From Sporosalibacterium faouarense (GTDB lineage Bacteria; Bacillota; Clostridia; Tissierellales; VENL01), in NCBI RefSeq assembly GCF_016765695.1, contig NZ_JAETGO010000068.1:1-64000 (forward strand): a stretch of 64,000 bases of DNA, written 5' to 3'. The position numbers were made by a program, and so were the translations under genes. The first letter of the stretch is position 1; the number at the start of each line of letters is the position of its first letter. The notes beneath the pieces were generated by a model, which did not search any database, was not told the DNA's origin, and was given only the letters and a program-made list of their open reading frames with translations. Shown piece after piece: positions 27,336 through 34,993 of the stretch.

Positions 27336-27744
27336 ATCCTCGCTTAAAGCTACTTGATCTTTTATTCTCTCTACTTTTTATCTGTTCTAGTCTTTCATTA
27401 CTATCCTTCAAGAAAGATGACAACTTATCTTCAAATGACATTCTTTTTTGTTTATAGTCATTTTTATTATTCCAATCTATCTCTTCTGGCTGAGATGTAG
27501 GTTTTGGTTTTGGTTCGGCTTGTCTAATGGATAAGCTTATCTTCCCATCATCACTAATGGATATTACTTTGACTTTAACTTTTTGACTTTTCTTTAAATA
27601 GTCACTAACTTTTTTTACATAATCATGAGAAATTTCGGATATATGAACTAGTCCTGTTTTCCCTTCCGGCAATTGAACAAATGCCCCAAAGTTCGTAATC
27701 CCTGAAACAACTCCCTCAACTACCTTTCCTACAGTAACGGGCAT
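27334..27744 (-). CDS. S1 RNA-binding domain protein (YabR/GSP13 family)
   Basis: The 136-residue protein has one S1 domain (residues 1-74: GKVVEGVVSGITNFGAFVQLPEGKTG, LVHISEIS, SDDGKISLSIRQ), followed by a charged, probably disordered tail rich in Lys and Ser. The family binds RNA and ribosomes and is linked to stress responses; the exact role is unsettled. Its place between divIC and spoIIE is conserved in Firmicutes. The ATG follows AAGGAGGAG. Confidence 0.9.
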   Translation of the reverse strand: MPVTVGKVVEGVVSGITNFGAFVQLPEGKTGLVHISEISHDYVKKVSDYLKKSQKVKVKVISISDDGKISLSIRQAEPKPKPTSQPEEIDWNNKNDYKQKRMSFEDKLSSFLKDSNERLEQIKSRENKRSSSFKRG

Positions 27745-27829
27745 AAGTTAAATACTCCTCCTTTTAAAATTTATCTCGTTTAACTCTTTTAGTATATATT
27801 ATACTATAAAATATGTCAATCCGTTATAT

Positions 27830-28153
27830 TTAGTCTTTCAATCCCTTAATAAATTTGTTTTTGTTTTTATCAATAAATATAACTTCCCAAGGCTTAACCA
27901 TTCCTAACTCATCTCTTGCGATTTTCTCAACATACTCAGGAGTGTTAGAATACTTGATTTTATCCTCAAGCTCTTCTATTTCCTGGGTTAGCTTTCTTAC
28001 CTCTTTTTCTTTTATTGCCTTTTTGTTATCTAATTCATTTAACATTCCTTGTTGGTTAAAAAAGGAAGATATTCCATAAATAAAAATTATTAAAAAAAAT
28101 ATATATCTTATTCTAATTTTTTTTCTTTTCTTCCTTACGGGCCTTTTTTCCAT
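27830..28153 (-). CDS. divIC: Septum formation initiator, DivIC/FtsB family
   Basis: DivIC is a bitopic division protein that works with FtsL and DivIB at the septum. The 107-residue protein begins with a basic cytoplasmic tail (RPVRKKRKKIRIR). It then has one membrane helix (about 17-33), a coiled coil (about 40-75, rich in Glu/Lys heptads) and a short beta domain ending ELGMVKPWEVIFID. The ATG preceding EKRPVRKK, with AAGGA upstream, is chosen; a longer reading by 16 codons has no ribosome site. Confidence 0.88.
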   Translation of the reverse strand: MEKRPVRKKRKKIRIRYIFFLIIFIYGISSFFNQQGMLNELDNKKAIKEKEVRKLTQEIEELEDKIKYSNTPEYVEKIARDELGMVKPWEVIFIDKNKNKFIKGLKD

Positions 28154-28291
28154 GATACACCAATCCTTCATGTAATTTACAATCAGTCTCTCTAGTAACA
28201 ACTCTTCTATATCTAATTCTTCTATATTCAGTCTGTAAATCCTTTTAAAAAAGAAAAGTTTTTGGTGTACAATTAAATATAATATAAACTA

Positions 28292-28801
28292 TTATTTCTT
28301 AAATAGAATATTTTTGGTTTGCTTTTTAAAATCCTTGAATATTCTAAAAGGTAATTTTGATTTCCTCTTTAATCTACTGTATCCTCTCTGCATCTTTCTT
28401 CTACTTTTTCGATAGGGTTCTATTAAGACCCCTTCCAACAATTTGAATGGATAAAAAACAATATTTAAAATGAATTTTATCCCTCTCCACAAAATTGTTA
28501 TTACCTTTACTAAGATTGTTATTACTATCTTACTTAATAATCTATTATATAACAGTGCTCCTAGGATAAATCCTAAAAACACATACCCCCTTAATTCCCC
28601 CCAATTACTAAAAATTATGATTAACAGTGATAGAACTGATACTATTATCCAGAACACCAAATCTTCAATAAAGGTAGCAACTCTCTTTGGTTTAAAGAAA
28701 TATCTAAAGATTCTATATATGTCATAAATAAATCCAATAATTATTCCTCCATACAAGGTTGTTAAAAATACATACACCTCGCTGTGGATAACACCTTCCA
28801 T
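28292..28801 (-). CDS. yabQ: Spore cortex protein YabQ
   Basis: YabQ is a small membrane protein needed for spore cortex formation in Bacillus, where it localises to the outer forespore membrane. The 169-residue protein has an N-terminal GGIIIGFIYDIYRIFRYFFKPK segment typical of the family, three further hydrophobic helices (to about residue 120), and a very basic C-terminal tail. It lies between yabP and divIC, the conserved order. The ribosome site is GAGGTGG. Confidence 0.9.
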   Translation of the reverse strand: MEGVIHSEVYVFLTTLYGGIIIGFIYDIYRIFRYFFKPKRVATFIEDLVFWIIVSVLSLLIIIFSNWGELRGYVFLGFILGALLYNRLLSKIVITILVKVITILWRGIKFILNIVFYPFKLLEGVLIEPYRKSRRKMQRGYSRLKRKSKLPFRIFKDFKKQTKNILFKK

Positions 28802-28844
28802 ATTACCACCTCTGACCCATATACTAAACTGACTAGAAATTTTA

Positions 28845-28870
28845 AAACCAATGGTTTATACCATCGGTTT
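28845..28870 (-). terminator. Stem-loop at the yabP stop
   Basis: Arms AAACC-ATGGT and ACCAT-GGTTT with one internal mismatch and a 4-base loop overlap the yabP stop codon. The T-tract after it is modest, so readthrough into yabQ is likely. Confidence 0.55.
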
Positions 28871-29165
28871 ATTTAAACATTTTTGATAATAGTCCATTTC
28901 CTTTAGATTTTGAAGATCCTCTATCACTATAAATTATGGAGTCTATTGAACCTTCAATTATTACATTTCCATCATCTAAATTCAATTTACTTATATTTAA
29001 TGAGTTCCCTTTAATAGTCGCTAGTCCTCTATTTGTTTGAACTGCAATTATATTTTCATTAAAGCTATCTACATGCTCAACTCCTGATATACTTAACTTC
29101 TCTCTATTTTCTAATATTATATTTTGATTCTTGCTAGTTTTACCCGTCTGTTTATTTTCATTCAT
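28869..29165 (-). CDS. yabP: Sporulation protein YabP
   Basis: YabP belongs to the YabP/YqfC family of small proteins required for spore cortex assembly. The 98-residue protein has the family core LSISGVEHVDSFNENIIAVQTNRGLATIKGNSLNISKLNLDDGNVIIEG with no membrane helix. A possible sigma-E promoter lies upstream (GCATATT at 29200-29206 and a poor -10 at 29177-29184, 15-base spacing), which would fit its known mother-cell expression, but the -10 is weak. The ribosome site is GGGGGGAATAGG. Confidence 0.9.
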   Translation of the reverse strand: MNENKQTGKTSKNQNIILENREKLSISGVEHVDSFNENIIAVQTNRGLATIKGNSLNISKLNLDDGNVIIEGSIDSIIYSDRGSSKSKGNGLLSKMFK

Positions 29166-29259
29166 CCTATTCCCCCCTCATATTCCATTTATGTTACAGA
29201 ATATGCAGCACTATCTTTTTTTATTACTCTTTTTCAATGTAAAAAAATCAAAAAACTAA

Positions 29260-29295
29260 AAAAGACTCTCTTTTAAATCTACCTGAGAGTCTTTT
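29260..29295 (-). terminator. Intrinsic terminator after rqcP
   Basis: There is an 11-bp perfect stem (AAAAGACTCTC with GAGAGTCTTTT) and a 14-base loop, followed on the minus strand by TTTTAGTTTTTT. It separates rqcP from the yabP-yabQ sporulation genes. Confidence 0.88.
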
Positions 29296-29301
29296 TATGT
29301 A

Positions 29302-29541
29302 CTATAAAGTTTTATAAAGTTCTACTGCTTTATTCTTAGGAACATGCTCCAATACCTCTAGCACTTCGACCTTCAAGGCATTTGTCCCAAAGTTTATTTC
29401 AATAACATCTCCAACTTCAACCTCTGAACCTGGCTTTGCTTCTTTGCCGTTTATAAAAACTCTTCCTTTTTCACAGGCTTCCTTAGCTACTGTTCTTCTC
29501 TTAATTATCCTAGAATTTTTAAGAAACTTATCGATTCTCAC
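29302..29541 (-). CDS. rqcP: S4-domain ribosome quality control protein RqcP (YabO/HslR)
   Basis: RqcP binds stalled 50S subunits with peptidyl-tRNA and supports alanine tailing by RqcH. The 79-residue protein is essentially one S4 RNA-binding domain (RIDKFLKNSRIIKRRTVAKEACEKGRVFINGKEAKPG). A GTG start is chosen because AAGGAG lies eight bases upstream; the in-frame GTG three codons earlier falls in the ribosome site. The position between hup/mazG and yabP is conserved. Confidence 0.92.
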   Translation of the reverse strand: MRIDKFLKNSRIIKRRTVAKEACEKGRVFINGKEAKPGSEVEVGDVIEINFGTNALKVEVLEVLEHVPKNKAVELYKTL

Positions 29542-29574
29542 CGAAATCACTCCTTCTAAATAATAAATAAAAAA

Positions 29575-29591
29575 TCAGGTCTATGACCTGA
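29575..29591 (-). terminator. Intrinsic terminator of hup
   Basis: There is a 7-bp stem (TCAGGTC with GACCTGA) and a 3-base loop, flanked by A-rich sequence that gives TTTTTTATTT on the minus strand. It lies directly after the hup stop. Confidence 0.85.
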
Positions 29592-29596
29592 CTTTT

Positions 29597-29875
29597 TTAT
29601 TTATTAACTGTTTCTTTTAATGTTTTACCAGCTTTAAATACTGGAGCTTTTGATGCAGGTATTTGAATAACTTGCTCAGGATTTCTTGGATTTCTTCCTT
29701 CTCTTGCTTTTCTATGTCTTACTTCAAAAGTTCCAAATCCAACTAATTGTACCTTTTCTTCATTCATTAGAGCTTCCTCTACGCTCTTCATAAATGCATT
29801 TAATGCACTCTCAGCATCCTTCTTAGTTAATCCACTTTTCTCTGCCATATTTGCTACTAAACTCGCTTTGTTCAT
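29597..29875 (-). CDS. hup: DNA-binding protein HU
   Basis: HU is the abundant dimeric histone-like protein that bends DNA. The 92-residue chain is full length, with the N-terminal helical dimer body (NKASLVANMAEKSGLTKKDAESALNAF), the strand GFGTFEVRHRKAREGRNPRNPE and the DNA-intercalating arm around the Asn-Pro of RNPRNPEQVIQIPA. The ATG giving MNKASL is chosen because GAGGAGG lies eight bases upstream. It has its own terminator. Confidence 0.97.
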   Translation of the reverse strand: MNKASLVANMAEKSGLTKKDAESALNAFMKSVEEALMNEEKVQLVGFGTFEVRHRKAREGRNPRNPEQVIQIPASKAPVFKAGKTLKETVNK

Positions 29876-29977
29876 TAAAAAAACCTCCTCATTTTTCAAA
29901 ATAATAATTAATTTTTAGTACTACGTATTACTCTATTCTATGTTTCTTTGCAAAATCCTTCTTTTCGAAGTATTTTT

Positions 29978-31453
29978 TTAAAATTTTCCATAATTATGTA
30001 TCTTTGATTTTTCCCATAATACATCCATTTCTTCTAAAGTCATATTTTTGAGATCCTTTTTCAGTTTTTTGCTTTCACTTTCTATATAACTGAATCTGTT
30101 GATAAACTTGTTTATTGTCTTATTCAATGCTATTTCCGGATTCACATTGGCGAATCTACAAATATTCACTACTGCAAATAATAAGTCACCAAGTTCTTCT
30201 TCTCTTCTCTCAGTATCATCCCCTTCATAGACCTCTTTCACTTCTATAAGCTCTTCTTCAACTTTAGACATTGCACCTTGTACATTGGGCCAATCAAATC
30301 CTACATCAGCTACTTTATCTTGTATTTTATAGCTTTTTAGCAGGGATGGCAAGTTTTTTGTTATATTTTTTAATTTTTCTGTGTAATTTGCTACAGATTT
30401 TTCCTTATCCTTCATACTATTCCAGCTATCAACAGCCTCTTTATCATCTCTAGCTTCTTCATCTCCAAACACATGGGGATGTCTATATATTAGCTTTTCA
30501 CTTATATTCCTTACAACATCCCATATACTGAAGTATCCTTCTTCACTAGCTATCTGGCTATGAAAAACAACTTGAAGCAAAACATCTCCCAATTCTTCAG
30601 ATAAGAGGTCATAATCTTCATCGTCAATTGCATCAACAACTTCATAAGCTTCTTCAACTATGTATTCCCTCAATGACTGGTGATTTTGTTTTATATCCCA
30701 CTTGCAACCCTCTTTACTTCTTAATTTTTCCATAATATCTATTAAATTATACATGTCATATAGTTTTTTGTTGATTTTATCGCATTTTGGGACATATATA
30801 CTAGTTAAATGATCTACCCATTCAATCCTATCAACTTCATATATTGGAATTTTGTGTATCCTTTCTTCACCCTCTATGCCCGCTGCTCTTATTACATACA
30901 CCTCATATTCGTCTCCATACCTTTCTACAAGCTTCAGCTTTACTTCTGACGCTATTTCAGGCTTATAGACATGGGTAATTATATTTGCAGAATTTATGTC
31001 CAAGCTAGCCTCTTTAAAATCAAGACCATCTATTAGCTTCAATCCATCTATTACATCTTTTTCAATAGTAGATATTACCGATTCTATAAAGCTCATCCCA
31101 GTTATTATTTCAATAGAAATTTCTCCTTGTTCTTTCAACCTATTTAAAGTAGTAATGGTTTTTTCACCTAAAATGGGATTACCAGGCACACAATAATTTA
31201 TATGTCCAAACTCTTCAGCATACTTTAAAAGACTTTCAACAATCTCATTATATACTTCATCCATTGTATTTCCATGTTCATATATATAATCAAAAGATTC
31301 AAAATGAATATTATTATCTATTAAATACTTAGTTGCTGGGTGTTCCTTTGTCCTTAAATATACTGGCAATCCACTTTTAAGCTTATCCACTGCCTTTAGT
31401 GTAAGATCTCCTATATTCCCCGGACCTAATCCTATAACTGTTATCTTTTTCAT
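29978..31453 (-). CDS. mazG: YabN-type fusion: tetrapyrrole methylase-like domain + MazG
   Basis: The 491-residue protein has an N-terminal SAM-methylase-like domain of the tetrapyrrole type (residues 1-215, KKITVIGLGPGNIGDLTL). It is followed by a full MazG NTP pyrophosphohydrolase with duplicated helical units: GCKWDIKQNHQSLREYIVEEAYE and the metal-binding EELGDVLLQVVFHSQ, then EELGDLLFAVVNICR. MazG cleaves non-canonical or excess NTPs. The methylase-like half has no known substrate. The ATG behind GGAGG is chosen over an upstream in-frame ATG. Confidence 0.93.
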   Translation of the reverse strand: MKKITVIGLGPGNIGDLTLKAVDKLKSGLPVYLRTKEHPATKYLIDNNIHFESFDYIYEHGNTMDEVYNEIVESLLKYAEEFGHINYCVPGNPILGEKTITTLNRLKEQGEISIEIITGMSFIESVISTIEKDVIDGLKLIDGLDFKEASLDINSANIITHVYKPEIASEVKLKLVERYGDEYEVYVIRAAGIEGEERIHKIPIYEVDRIEWVDHLTSIYVPKCDKINKKLYDMYNLIDIMEKLRSKEGCKWDIKQNHQSLREYIVEEAYEVVDAIDDEDYDLLSEELGDVLLQVVFHSQIASEEGYFSIWDVVRNISEKLIYRHPHVFGDEEARDDKEAVDSWNSMKDKEKSVANYTEKLKNITKNLPSLLKSYKIQDKVADVGFDWPNVQGAMSKVEEELIEVKEVYEGDDTERREEELGDLLFAVVNICRFANVNPEIALNKTINKFINRFSYIESESKKLKKDLKNMTLEEMDVLWEKSKIHNYGKF

Positions 31454-31494
31454 AAATAATCCTCCAAATTCATATGCACTTTCATGCAATCACA

Positions 31495-33108
31495 TTAATT
31501 TCTTAATAACCCCACAGATTTTAGTAATTTAGCTATTTTTGAACCTCCAGGTAATAACTCAAAATCTCTTGAAGTAATTGCACCTAATATTAATAGCATA
31601 ATTCCATATACTATCACTCCAACTCCAATAGATGCTACAGTAGCTAATTTCTCGCCTAATATTGAATCCATGAATCCATAAGAATACCATACAACTATCG
31701 TCATCACTATTACAGAAAAGATAGGCTTTAAAAATACATTAACTACGTTAAAGCTTGTTTTGGTATGTCTTTTCACCTCAATAAAATTCAATACTGCCGC
31801 TGTCATATACGCAATTACAGTACCTATAGCAGCTCCTTTAATATTTATCTCAGGAATTCCTGTTAATATAAATGTAGCAGCTAACTTAACTAAAGCTCCA
31901 ATAACTAGATTTCTAACTGGTATATGTGGCTTTCCTAATCCTTGAAGCACAGCAGTTAATGATTGAACTAAAGTCAAAAATATAACGCTGAAGGACAAAA
32001 TCTGAAGTATCTGTCCAGAACTAATAAGTGTTTGTAAATCATTCTTGTAGTATAAAAGCTTCATAATAGGTGTTGCTAGAATAAACAAACCTAATGCCGA
32101 TGGTAATCCTATTAATAGGGTAACCCTTACTCCAGAACGAGTTATCTTTCTAATACCAGCATAATTTCTTCTGGCATATGCATCTGAAACAGCTGGTACT
32201 AAGCTCATAGCCAACGCCAGAGAGAAAACTTGCGGGAAGTTAATAAGTGTTTTGGCAAATCCACCTAGCTGTCCAAATAAACTATTTGCTTCTGCTTGAG
32301 TATATCCTATTGACCTAAGCCTTCTCATTACTATGAATACATCAATATTATCCATAATTGGAACTATTGCTGCTCCTATTGTTATTGGTATTGCTATAGA
32401 TAATAGCCTCTTTATTATAATTTTTGAGCTTTCTACAGAATCGTCCAATCCTCTTTCTATGTCAGCAGATATTTTCTTTCTCCTGGTTAAAAATATAATT
32501 ATTATACATATGGTTCCTGCTATAGCCCCTGCCGATGCTCCAAAAGCAGCTCCTCCTGCAGCTTGTGGAATTCCATAATCTAATAAATATATTGCAAGGG
32601 AGAATCCAACTATCAATCTAAATAACTGTTCTATTATTTGAGAAATGGCTGTTGGCAGCATAGTTTGACGTCCCTGAAAGTATCCTCTGAACGTGGCCAT
32701 TATAGGTACAAATAAAAGAGCAGGAATTAATGCAAGGAACGAATAATAAGCATTTTCATTTTGTATAACATTTCCTGCTAAAAATTTTGAATTAAAAAAT
32801 ATAAAAACTGATGTTATTACACCAATGGTCGCCATAATAAAGAAAGATGTCTTAAAGACTTTATATGCTTCTCTATATCTACCTAACGCCCTTTTTTCTG
32901 CCACCAACTTTGCAATTGCAGTTGGAAAGCCAGATGTTGATATTGTTAGTAACAATACATAAATAGGATAGGAGGTTTGATAATATCCAAGACCCTCATC
33001 TGTTATAATATTTCCTAGTGGTATTCTATAAATTGCTCCTAATATTTTTACTATAATTCCAGCAATACCTAATATCGCTGCTCCTTTAAGAAAATTTTCC
33101 TTCGTCAT
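31495..33108 (-). CDS. SpoVB/MurJ-type polysaccharide or lipid II flippase (YabM-like)
   Basis: The 537-residue protein has about fourteen transmembrane helices of the MOP/MATE-like superfamily: FLKGAAILGIAGIIVKILGAIYRIPLGNIITDEGLGYYQ, then SGFPTAIAKLVAEKR, a pattern typical of SpoVB and related exporters. Family members flip undecaprenyl-linked precursors for peptidoglycan or spore cortex. Its position between spoVT and mazG matches yabM of Bacillus. The start is the ATG after GGGAGG; nine codons of the longer frame are dropped. Confidence 0.9.
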   Translation of the reverse strand: MTKENFLKGAAILGIAGIIVKILGAIYRIPLGNIITDEGLGYYQTSYPIYVLLLTISTSGFPTAIAKLVAEKRALGRYREAYKVFKTSFFIMATIGVITSVFIFFNSKFLAGNVIQNENAYYSFLALIPALLFVPIMATFRGYFQGRQTMLPTAISQIIEQLFRLIVGFSLAIYLLDYGIPQAAGGAAFGASAGAIAGTICIIIIFLTRRKKISADIERGLDDSVESSKIIIKRLLSIAIPITIGAAIVPIMDNIDVFIVMRRLRSIGYTQAEANSLFGQLGGFAKTLINFPQVFSLALAMSLVPAVSDAYARRNYAGIRKITRSGVRVTLLIGLPSALGLFILATPIMKLLYYKNDLQTLISSGQILQILSFSVIFLTLVQSLTAVLQGLGKPHIPVRNLVIGALVKLAATFILTGIPEINIKGAAIGTVIAYMTAAVLNFIEVKRHTKTSFNVVNVFLKPIFSVIVMTIVVWYSYGFMDSILGEKLATVASIGVGVIVYGIMLLILGAITSRDFELLPGGSKIAKLLKSVGLLRN

Positions 33109-33197
33109 ATATAATCCTCCCATTCTATATTCCATACATCAATATTACTATTATATCAAAATGGGATATTGTATTAAACATTTTTATTTTAAAATAA

Positions 33198-33225
33198 TAT
33201 AGTCTACCTAAAAAGGTAGACTATA
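33198..33225 (-). terminator. Intrinsic terminator of spoVT
   Basis: There is a 12-bp perfect stem (TATAGTCTACCT with AGGTAGACTATA) with an AAAA loop, just after the spoVT stop. The following minus-strand tract TATTATTTT is moderately T-rich. Confidence 0.82.
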
Positions 33226-33232
33226 AGAACTT

Positions 33233-33784
33233 CTAGTGCTCCATTTGCTTTGCTAAAAAACCTGCAGCAGTTTCTGCTAGCTTAACCTCCAATTCTCCCA
33301 TTTCCGTATTTGAATCTTTGGAAACTAATATTACTGCTCCAATTGGGTCACCTTGACTTACTATAGGTGTTATGACTTCAGTAGAGTATGTATCAGCCCC
33401 AAAATCCTCATTTGCGACCTTAACAGGCTTATTTTGTCCTGATGCTATATAAGTTTCTCTACTTTCAATAAATTTTTCTAACTCAGAACTAATTCTTTGG
33501 TCCATATATTCCTTTTTAGGACCACCCGCAATTGCAACTACAGTATCTCTATCTGATATTATTGCCATATGACCCACTGATTCATATAAAGCCTCTGCAT
33601 ACTCACTAGCAAACTCACTTAATTCTCCAATAGGCGAATATTTCTTAAGGATTACTTCTCCTTCTCTATCAGTAAATATTTCCAAAGGATCTCCTTCTCT
33701 TATCCGCAAAGTACGCCTTATTTCTTTAGGAATAACTACCCTTCCTAAATCATCAATTCTTCTAACTATACCTGTGGCTTTCAT
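33233..33784 (-). CDS. spoVT: Stage V sporulation regulator SpoVT
   Basis: SpoVT is a tetrameric AbrB-type DNA-binding protein that tunes sigma-G-dependent genes in the forespore. Residues 1-50 are the swapped-hairpin AbrB domain (ATGIVRRIDDLGRVVIPKEIRRTLRIREGDPLEIF) and residues about 55-183 are the GAF domain. At 183 residues it is full length. The ATG follows GGAGGGAAAAC. A possible sigma-G promoter lies upstream. Confidence 0.96.
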   Translation of the reverse strand: MKATGIVRRIDDLGRVVIPKEIRRTLRIREGDPLEIFTDREGEVILKKYSPIGELSEFASEYAEALYESVGHMAIISDRDTVVAIAGGPKKEYMDQRISSELEKFIESRETYIASGQNKPVKVANEDFGADTYSTEVITPIVSQGDPIGAVILVSKDSNTEMGELEVKLAETAAGFLAKQMEH

Positions 33785-33828
33785 GTTTTCCCTCCTAAAA
33801 TAAAGATTGTAACATAGAACTGTGTGAT

Positions 33829-33859
33829 TATTATTTTACTTTTTAGAGTATTTTATACA
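33829..33859 (-). promoter_or_regulatory. Possible sigma-G promoter of spoVT
   Basis: On the minus strand TGTATA (33854-33859) and AATAATA (33829-33835) are spaced by 18 bases. They match the sigma-G elements TGAATA and CATACTA at five of six and five of seven positions. spoVT is sigma-G-controlled in Bacillus. Chance matches are common in AT-rich DNA. Confidence 0.35.
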
Positions 33860-33922
33860 CCAATGGCAAATAAGAACAAAAAATCTAATGTTTTTTTACA
33901 ATAATTAAGTTAACTCATTAAA

Positions 33923-33955
33923 AAAAGAGATAAGCTTAATTAGCTCATCTCTTTT
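33923..33955 (-). terminator. Intrinsic terminator of prsA
   Basis: Arms AAAAGAGAT-AGCT and AGCT-ATCTCTTTT with one mismatch and a 5-base loop are followed by a TTTTAA tract on the minus strand. It lies 35 bp past the prsA stop. Confidence 0.82.
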
Positions 33956-33989
33956 AGCATTACCAAATTATATTATAAAATGCAAAATT

Positions 33990-34928
33990 CTACTTCTCAT
34001 CTAAAAAAGTTTCAACATCCGCATCATCACTTAACTTTTCTACGTTTTCACTAAATCTTTGATATTTAATATCATCTACAACACTTTCTTTTAAATCATC
34101 AAATGTTTCTCTTCTATCTTCTACCTTAATAATATGATATCCGTAGTCAGTCTTAACGGGTTCACTTACTTTTCCTGGTTCTAATGAAAATGCTACTTCT
34201 TCGAATTCTGGAACCATTGTTCCTTTAGTAAAGTAATCATACATTCCACCTTGAGAAGCTGATCCTGGGTCTATAGAATTTTCCTTTGCTAATTCAGCAA
34301 AATCTGACCCATCATTAAGCTGTGAAATGATATCTTGAGCTTCTTCTTCAGTATTTACAAGTATATGTCTTACCTTAGCTTGAATGTAATTATCTTTATT
34401 TGCATTAAACTGTTCTTCTGCCTCAGCATCAGATACCTCTAAGTCACCCATATATTTTTCTTGATATTGGCTTATAATCATTTCTTTTCTTAATGCATCT
34501 TTTAAGTAGTCAATTGTAATTCCACTATTTTCAAGGGATTTATTAAAGTTTTCCTCTCCACCATTTGCTTCCTTTAGGTTTTCTATCTCAGTATTTACTT
34601 CTTCATCTGTTACTTCGATGCCTTGTTCTTTAGCTTCTTGTACTAATATAGCTTCTTGTACAAGTCCCTCTAAAACTTTTTCTTTAAAAACATCTTCAAA
34701 TAATCTTCCGTCTCCCATTTCTTGAGTCCAAACATCAGTACCATATTGGTTTTCTATCATTTTTCTTTGCATTGCAAAGTTATCGTCAAGTTGTGTTTTA
34801 GTAATTTCTTCTCCATTAACCTTAGCAACTATATCACTTTCATTGGAGCTACATCCAGTAAAAATTATAGAAACCATTAATATAAAAGCGATTGCTACTG
34901 TTATCAACCTATTCTTCTTTATAGTCAA
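33990..34928 (-). CDS. prsA: Peptidyl-prolyl isomerase lipoprotein, parvulin type (PrsA-like)
   Basis: This is a foldase anchored outside the membrane that helps secreted proteins fold. The 312-residue chain has a lipoprotein signal peptide with lipobox FTGC near residue 26. A SurA/PrsA-like N-terminal helical region follows, then a parvulin domain (about 185-275: VRHILVNTEEEAQDIISQL to SEPVKTDYGYHIIKV) and a short tail. The start is TTG, with GGGAG upstream; an in-between ATG is followed at once by a stop. Its position between mfd and spoVT is common in clostridia. Confidence 0.92.
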   Translation of the reverse strand: MTIKKNRLITVAIAFILMVSIIFTGCSSNESDIVAKVNGEEITKTQLDDNFAMQRKMIENQYGTDVWTQEMGDGRLFEDVFKEKVLEGLVQEAILVQEAKEQGIEVTDEEVNTEIENLKEANGGEENFNKSLENSGITIDYLKDALRKEMIISQYQEKYMGDLEVSDAEAEEQFNANKDNYIQAKVRHILVNTEEEAQDIISQLNDGSDFAELAKENSIDPGSASQGGMYDYFTKGTMVPEFEEVAFSLEPGKVSEPVKTDYGYHIIKVEDRRETFDDLKESVVDDIKYQRFSENVEKLSDDADVETFLDEK

Positions 34929-34993
34929 CTAAATCATCTCCCTTAATTTTGTGTTCAGAGTAATAAAACCTCTATTGTACATTATATATTAAT